Source: Salinibacter ruber DSM 13855
GTDB taxonomy: Bacteria; Bacteroidota; Rhodothermia; Rhodothermales; Salinibacteraceae
DNA: 64,000 nucleotides
Assembly: GCF_000013045.1 (NCBI RefSeq)
Contig: NC_007677.1
Coordinates: 930,001 to 994,000 of the forward strand
Reading direction: 5' to 3'
Under the pieces are notes generated by a model. The model made no database searches. It saw only the letters and a program-made list of their open reading frames with translations, and was not told the origin of the DNA. Both the position numbers and the translations under genes were made by a program. This document shows positions 59,874 to 64,000 of the stretch, piece after piece. The first letter of the stretch is position 1, and each line of letters begins with the position of its first letter.

Positions 59874-61529
59874 ATGCGTCGATCCCGTGCAAACGTGTCG
59901 CTACTGGGAATGGCCCTCGCCGTGTCGATGGGCATGGGGGTGCTCGTCGGATTCTGGGCGCCGGATGACGACCTGTTCGAGCTCCGCAAGGGCCTTCGGA
60001 TCTTCGGGGCCGTCTACGAGGAGGTGGTGACCGGGTACGTGGAGCCGGTGGACCCGGGGCACCTCGTGCGCGTGGGGGTCGATGCCATGCTGGAGGAGCT
60101 GGACCCCTACACCACGTACGTCGACGAGTCGGAGAATGCGCGGATCGCCATCATCACGGAAGGGCAGTACGGGGGCGTGGGGCTCGACATCGGGCGCCGA
60201 AACGGCGCCCTGACGGTGGTGGCGCCCGTTGCCGGGGGCGACGCGTACCAGCAAGGGGTGCGCACGGGGGACGTGATCACCGAGGTGGCGGACCAGCCTG
60301 CGGCCTCGCTGTCGGTGGAGGACGTGGAGGCCCTGCTCCGCGGGCAGCCCGGCACTACCGTCCCCGTGACGGTGGAGCGGGCGGGACGGCCCTCGCCCTT
60401 GACGTTGACCCTGACCCGCGAGCGCGTGGAGCTCCCGGACGTGACGTATCAGGGGCGCGTGGGCGCGGAGCGGGAGCTCGGGTACGTGAAGCTGGAGCGC
60501 TTTACTCGCGACGCACCGGGGGCGGTGGAGGCGGCGCTCGACGACCTTCGGGACACGGGGCCCCTTCAGGGAGTTGTGCTCGACCTGCGGGACAACCCGG
60601 GGGGGCTCTTGCGGGCGGCCGTCCGGATCACGGCGCTCTTCGTGCCGCAGGGCACCGAAGTGGTCTCTACGCGGGGGCGCGACGACGATGAGACCGAGTC
60701 GTACACGACCGACCGTGTGCCCCTGCTGCCCGAGACGCCGGTCGTGGTCCTCGTGAACGGCCAGAGCGCCTCGGCGAGTGAGATTGTGGCGGGCGCCCTG
60801 CAGGACCACGACCGGGGCGTGGTGATGGGCACGACCACCTACGGAAAGGGCCTCGTGCAGAACGTCCGGTCCCTGCCCCACAACACCGCCCTCAAGCTCA
60901 CGACGGCCCAGTACTACACCCCGAGTGGCCGCACCATTCAGCGCCTCGATGCGAACCCGACGGACACCACGGCCCCCCCATCCCGGGTGCACGAGACGAC
61001 GGGAGGCCGAACCGTGCGCGACGGACACGGCATCCGCCCGGACGTGCGGGTGGCGTCCCCGTCCCCGAGTCCACTGGAGCAGGCCCTGACGCGGCGGGGC
61101 GCGTTCTTCCGCTACGCCAACCACTACGCCGCCACCCACGACACACTCGCCGCTGACTTTTCGGTCGACGAGTCCGACCTGGGGGCCTTCCGGACGTGGC
61201 TTGACCGCGAGGACGTGGCGTATTCCCTCCGGGCGGAACGGACCCTCGACTCCCTCCGTGCACAGGCGGAGGCACACAACTACGAGGGCCTCCGGGACGA
61301 GACGGCGGCGCTGGACGCGGCGTTGGACGAGGCGAAGGCAGCGGCGTTCGACCGACACGCCCCGGCCCTGATGCGCCACCTCAGGCGCGAAATCCTGGCC
61401 CGGTACGTCAGCGCGAGTCGCCGCATCGAGGCCCTGCTTCCGGCGGACGGGCAGGTGACGGCGGCGACGGATCTCCTCCAGACTCCGGACCGCTACGAGC
61501 GGCTCTTGACCCCGGAGGGGAGGCGCTGA
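59874..61529 (+). CDS. S41-family C-terminal processing protease
   Basis: 551 residues. N-terminal signal anchor (about 8-28), a PDZ domain (about 98-180, GQYGGVGLDIG), and the S41 catalytic core with GVVLDLRDNPGG, NGQSASASEIVAGAL (Ser around 298-300) and TYGKGLVQ (Lys325). It cleaves proteins from the C-terminus in the periplasm. The ~130 residues after about 420 form an extra helical region with Ala/Glu-rich coils, longer than E. coli Prc-type tails in other members. Directly after tatC, likely one operon. Confidence 0.9.
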   Translation: MRRSRANVSLLGMALAVSMGMGVLVGFWAPDDDLFELRKGLRIFGAVYEEVVTGYVEPVDPGHLVRVGVDAMLEELDPYTTYVDESENARIAIITEGQYGGVGLDIGRRNGALTVVAPVAGGDAYQQGVRTGDVITEVADQPAASLSVEDVEALLRGQPGTTVPVTVERAGRPSPLTLTLTRERVELPDVTYQGRVGAERELGYVKLERFTRDAPGAVEAALDDLRDTGPLQGVVLDLRDNPGGLLRAAVRITALFVPQGTEVVSTRGRDDDETESYTTDRVPLLPETPVVVLVNGQSASASEIVAGALQDHDRGVVMGTTTYGKGLVQNVRSLPHNTALKLTTAQYYTPSGRTIQRLDANPTDTTAPPSRVHETTGGRTVRDGHGIRPDVRVASPSPSPLEQALTRRGAFFRYANHYAATHDTLAADFSVDESDLGAFRTWLDREDVAYSLRAERTLDSLRAQAEAHNYEGLRDETAALDAALDEAKAAAFDRHAPALMRHLRREILARYVSASRRIEALLPADGQVTAATDLLQTPDRYERLLTPEGRR

Positions 61530-61909
61530 CGGACGAACATGAAGGTGAACGGAAAGGAGGACGACCGGCACGCACGGGCAACCATCGGTGACCATCTTTC
61601 AGGCCGTACTGCTGGGGGGCGTGGTGCTCGTCCCGGCCTGCCATTGCCGGGTGGGGCCTTCGGTGCACCGGTCGGTGGGCACGTCCAGCGCGACCCTCGT
61701 CCTGATCTCGGGACGCGGTGCGATGGCGCACGTCGTCCTCGGGAGGGAAGAGGTCAGGCGGTTGGTGGGGTGCGTCTAGAGATCGAAGCGCGCCTGGAGG
61801 GGGCAACCACGACGGCCTCCTGACCGTCCCGTTTGGAAAATTCCTCCGTGCCACGGATGGGACGGCCGGATCCTGAATTTGTCAATGCCTCCTTTCTCAT
61901 CGACCGTAC
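61530..61909. other. About 380 bases without a convincing gene
   Basis: Candidate frames on both strands (for example a + frame from 61539 and a - frame ending at 61408) have Arg/Gly/Pro-rich, non-protein-like translations and no motif. No strong hairpin, repeat or T-run stands out. The promoter of the methyltransferase gene probably lies near 61840-61900, where the sequence is more A+T-rich. Confidence 0.4.
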
Positions 61910-62521
61910 ATGTCCCTCTACCAACGCTTCTTTGCGTACACCCTGGCGTGGGGCGACGACGCCCAGGACCGCCTCTACGGCGACCACAAGCGCCGGCTCT
62001 TCGCGGGCCTGGAGGGCACCGTGGTCGAGATCGGGCCGGGGACGGGCGTCAACCTGCCGCACCTGCCCGACGGCCTCCGGTGGATCGGGCTGGAGCCCAA
62101 TCCGCACATGCACGGGTACATCCGGGAGCGGCTGGACGGACGCGCCCTCGACGCCGAGATCCGCACCGCCCCGGCACAGGACACCGGCCTACCGGACGAG
62201 AGCGTAGACGCCGTCGTCAGCACGCTCGTCCTCTGCTCCGTCTCCGACGTGAGGGACACGCTGGCCGAACTGCGGCGCGTCCTGCGGCCCGGTGGGCGTC
62301 TCCTGTTTATCGAGCACGTCGCGGCGGAGCGGCACACGCCCCTCTGTTGGTTTCAACACGGGATTCGGCCCGTGTGGCGGGCCGTGGCCGACGGGTGCCG
62401 TCCGGATCGCGACACCGGCGCTCAGCTCCGGCGGGCGGGGTTCTCGACGGTCGAGATGGAGCGGTTCGACATTGGGGTCCCGCCGGTGTCCCCCCACATC
62501 GTGGGGACGGCGACGAAATGA
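61910..62521 (+). CDS. SAM-dependent methyltransferase
   Basis: 203 residues. VVEIGPGTGVNLPHL is motif I, GLEPNPHMHGY motif II, and LPDESVDAVVSTLVLCSV with LRRVLRPGGRLLFIEHV are the following motifs of class I small-molecule methyltransferases (UbiE/Coq5-like and thiol/phospholipid N-methyltransferase relatives). ATG 61910 begins SLYQRFFAY. Substrate unknown. The Nudix gene follows 87 bases later. Confidence 0.88.
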   Translation: MSLYQRFFAYTLAWGDDAQDRLYGDHKRRLFAGLEGTVVEIGPGTGVNLPHLPDGLRWIGLEPNPHMHGYIRERLDGRALDAEIRTAPAQDTGLPDESVDAVVSTLVLCSVSDVRDTLAELRRVLRPGGRLLFIEHVAAERHTPLCWFQHGIRPVWRAVADGCRPDRDTGAQLRRAGFSTVEMERFDIGVPPVSPHIVGTATK

Positions 62522-62608
62522 GTCCAAAAGGGGCCCGTGGCGGGAGGAAAACCGGCGTGTGAGTGCGGGGGATGCTCAGTGTTTGTCCATAGACTCCGTG
62601 TTGTGTCG

Positions 62609-63046
62609 ATGCCTACGGTCCATCTTCTTGCGCGCGCCGTCGTGCGGGAGGCCAATCATGTGCTCGTCGTTCGGGCCGAGGGGCAGCCCCACACGTTTCT
62701 GCCGGGCGGCCATCGGGAGCCCGGGGAGGGCCTGGAAGGATGCCTGCGTCGCGAGCTCGACGAGGAGCTGGGCGTCCGTGCCGAGGTGGGCCGCTACCTG
62801 GGGGCCGTGGAGCACCAGTGGAGGCGGGAGGGGGAGCGTCAGTACGAGATCAACCACTGCTACGCGACCACGAGTCCCGCGCTTACGGCCGACACGCCCC
62901 CGCAGGCCCAAGAGGACTACCTATCGTTTGCCTGGGCGCCCGTCGACCAGCTCGATCGGGTGTCCCTGCAGCCGCCGCCCCTACGTGCCCTGCTGGCGGG
63001 GACGGACGCGGCGGACGCTGCGTGGTGGGGGTCTACGGTTCGTTGA
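62609..63046 (+). CDS. Nudix hydrolase
   Basis: 145 residues. The Nudix box GGHREPGEGLEGCLRRELDEELGV fits G(x5)E(x7)REUxEExGU exactly, in an alpha/beta/alpha sandwich. It hydrolyses nucleoside diphosphates linked to another group, binding Mg2+ at the Glu cluster; substrate not predictable. ATG 62609 is chosen because earlier in-frame sequence is Cys-rich and unlike the family. Confidence 0.9.
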   Translation: MPTVHLLARAVVREANHVLVVRAEGQPHTFLPGGHREPGEGLEGCLRRELDEELGVRAEVGRYLGAVEHQWRREGERQYEINHCYATTSPALTADTPPQAQEDYLSFAWAPVDQLDRVSLQPPPLRALLAGTDAADAAWWGSTVR

Positions 63047-63142
63047 CCGCCGCGGACCGCCAGCCCACTCCGGCCCCGTAGGACCCAGGGGGCTTCTGGG
63101 GCGTCGTCGCGCATTCCTCATTTCTTTAGAGGGGGACCGGCT

Positions 63143-63157
63143 GGGATCCAGGATCCC
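63143..63157. repeat. 15-bp palindrome upstream of the tRNA gene
   Basis: GGGATCC (63143-63149), one centre base, GGATCCC (63151-63157). It lies about 40 bases before tRNA-Arg; it may be incidental or a fold at the tRNA leader. TATAGA at 63174-63179 could be the tRNA -10 box. Confidence 0.5.
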
Positions 63158-63195
63158 GCCCCGACGACGCGTGTATAGACCGTGCTTTAGAAGAA

Positions 63196-63270
63196 GGGCC
63201 TGTAGCTCAGCCTGGATAGAGCATCGGCCTTCGGAGCCGAGTGTCGGGGGTTCGAATCCTCCCGGGCCCG
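63196..63270 (+). tRNA. tRNA-Arg (anticodon TCG)
   Basis: 75 nt, complete cloverleaf. Acceptor GGGCCTG (63196-63202) pairs with CGGGCCC (63263-63269), with one T-G pair; D arm GCTC/GAGC; anticodon stem TCGGC/GCCGA around loop CTTCGGA, giving anticodon TCG that reads CGA; T stem GGGGG/CCTCC around TTCGAAT. Discriminator base G; CCA is not encoded. A strong terminator follows. Confidence 0.93.
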
Positions 63271-63286
63271 CCCTTGGTGCCCTGAG

Positions 63287-63318
63287 CCCGCCTCCCGTGT
63301 CGCTGGAGGCGGGTTTTT
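63287..63318 (+). terminator. Factor-independent terminator after tRNA-Arg
   Basis: CCCGCCTCC (63287-63295) and GGAGGCGGG (63305-63313) form a perfect 9-bp stem with a 9-nt loop, followed by five T residues (63314-63318), 17 bases after the tRNA. Confidence 0.92.
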
Positions 63319-63414
63319 GTGTGGGCGTCCACGGTGCATCGCTCCCTGGTCCGTGAGGCGCGCGGTCCGGTTGCAGGGCGCACGCATCCATCCGGGGAAG
63401 GGGGAACCCTGGTT

Positions 63415-64000
63415 TTAATCCGATGTCGGGAAGTCGCGGGCCGCGAGCACGGGCCCGCTCGCCTCCCGAAGCACCTCCTCGGTGACACTGCCCAGCATCG
63501 CGCGCCGGACGCCCCGAAGGCCACGGGTGGCCATGACGATCAGATCGGTCTCGTGTGGGGCACTGCGAAGAATGCTCGGCGCCGGCTCGCCCCGGTGCAC
63601 AACGTAGGACACCGTCAGGTCTCCGCCTGCCAGATCGCTGCCCCAGTCTTCGAGGGCCGTTTCGGCCTTCTCCTTCGTCTTGTGGCTCGTGACCGTCGGG
63701 GACTCCGGGCCGTAGACCGAAGGGGTATCGGGCGTTTCGACGACGTGCACCAGCTTCAGGGGGGCCTCGTAGATCGTTGCGAGACGACCGGCCTGCTGCA
63801 GAGCGCCCCGGGACGGATTCGAGAAGTCAACCGGCGCCACGATCCGCTCGATGGAGGCGGCCGCCTCTTCGTCGTCGGGGGACTGGACGGTAAAGACCGG
63901 AGTGGGGGCCGTCCGTAGGGTCTCCTCCGCCACGCTGCCGTAGAAGGCCCGCTCGACGCCCCGACGCCCATGGGTCCCCATCGCGATCATGCCGACGTCC
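63415..64000 (-). CDS. Universal stress protein, tandem UspA domains, 5' end beyond the right edge
   Basis: At least 195 residues from the window edge, with no start codon reached: the frame is open through 64000. The visible part begins inside a first UspA domain (GMIAMGTHGRRGVERAFYGSVAEETLR, an ATP-binding G-x9-G(S/T) pattern) and then has a full second domain (IERIVAPVDFSNPSRGAL ... DLIVMATRGLRGVRRAMLGSVTEEVLR). Tandem Usp proteins bind ATP and act in stress survival. The internal ATG at 63990 should not be taken as the start. Confidence 0.9.
   Translation of the reverse strand, partial: DVGMIAMGTHGRRGVERAFYGSVAEETLRTAPTPVFTVQSPDDEEAAASIERIVAPVDFSNPSRGALQQAGRLATIYEAPLKLVHVVETPDTPSVYGPESPTVTSHKTKEKAETALEDWGSDLAGGDLTVSYVVHRGEPAPSILRSAPHETDLIVMATRGLRGVRRAMLGSVTEEVLREASGPVLAARDFPTSD

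Noticed and set aside
61539-61823. Plus-strand frame of 94 codons after the S41 protease
   Set aside because: Low-complexity Gly/Arg/Pro translation and no homologous motif.

Overview
The window looks like a chromosomal stretch from an extremely halophilic, aerobic, pigmented member of the Rhodothermota, most likely Salinibacter or a close relative. The reasons are high G+C throughout, very acidic predicted proteins with many Asp and Glu, a carotenoid/retinal operon (CrtI plus a Brp/Blh retinal-forming oxygenase), a TonB-dependent receptor with a CarboxypepD-type N-terminal domain, LytTR signalling, and a sensor kinase with a haloarchaeal-like architecture. The genus is inferred from gene content, not from a database search. 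Genes are mostly short operons on alternating strands, and high G+C produces many long spurious antisense reading frames, which are left out.

Layout. 1-1.4 kb: a lipoprotein cut by the left edge and an unrecognised lower-G+C gene. 1.4-6.3 kb: a membrane protein, an FAD amine oxidase-like enzyme, hutH, and a cyclase/epimerase fusion. 6.6-12.5 kb: a complete tripartite RND efflux operon. 12.5-13.7 kb: hisE-hisG. 14.0-17.5 kb: bioY with a striking inverted repeat upstream, an orphan Phd-type antitoxin, a complete IS1-family element with its 8-bp target duplication, a 0.7 kb gene-free stretch, a DsrE-like gene and a PEGA lipoprotein. 17.6-23.1 kb: xseB, an SDR, a YjbQ-like fusion, xseA, a tyrosine phosphatase and a fructosamine kinase. 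23.1-26.3 kb: carotenoid/retinal operon crtI-blh-small membrane protein-ferredoxin. 26.5-30.8 kb: hemerythrin-type repair protein, hemN, nitronate monooxygenase-like enzyme and an Fe-S-type Rrf2 regulator, all on the + strand. 30.9-37.8 kb: six codirectional minus-strand genes (TonB receptor, TPR lipoprotein, ABC ATPase, ABC permease, LytS-like kinase, LytTR regulator), the best candidate here for an undescribed envelope sensing/export system.

38-50 kb: two small Cys-containing proteins around a DtxR-like palindrome, bioB, a DUF3267-like metalloprotease, a C2-like protein, a 7TM-PAS-GAF histidine kinase, a PfkB kinase, folB, a GATase, maf, an orphan parA, and an NSS sodium symporter with a small membrane partner. 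50-55.6 kb: M20 amidohydrolase, esterase, LOG-family protein, DinB-like protein, RoxA-like oxygenase, two tiny membrane proteins. 55.6-64 kb: a DUF4159 protein, glyA, a PRTase, tatC, an S41 protease, a methyltransferase, a Nudix hydrolase, tRNA-Arg(TCG) with a strong terminator, and a universal stress protein cut by the right edge.

The most distinctive non-coding signal is a set of six or more intergenic clusters of degenerate ~7-bp tandem repeats with CG-containing cores, at gene boundaries spread over the whole window, some supplying the stop codon of the adjacent gene. I found no CRISPR array, prophage, rRNA or recognisable riboswitch.
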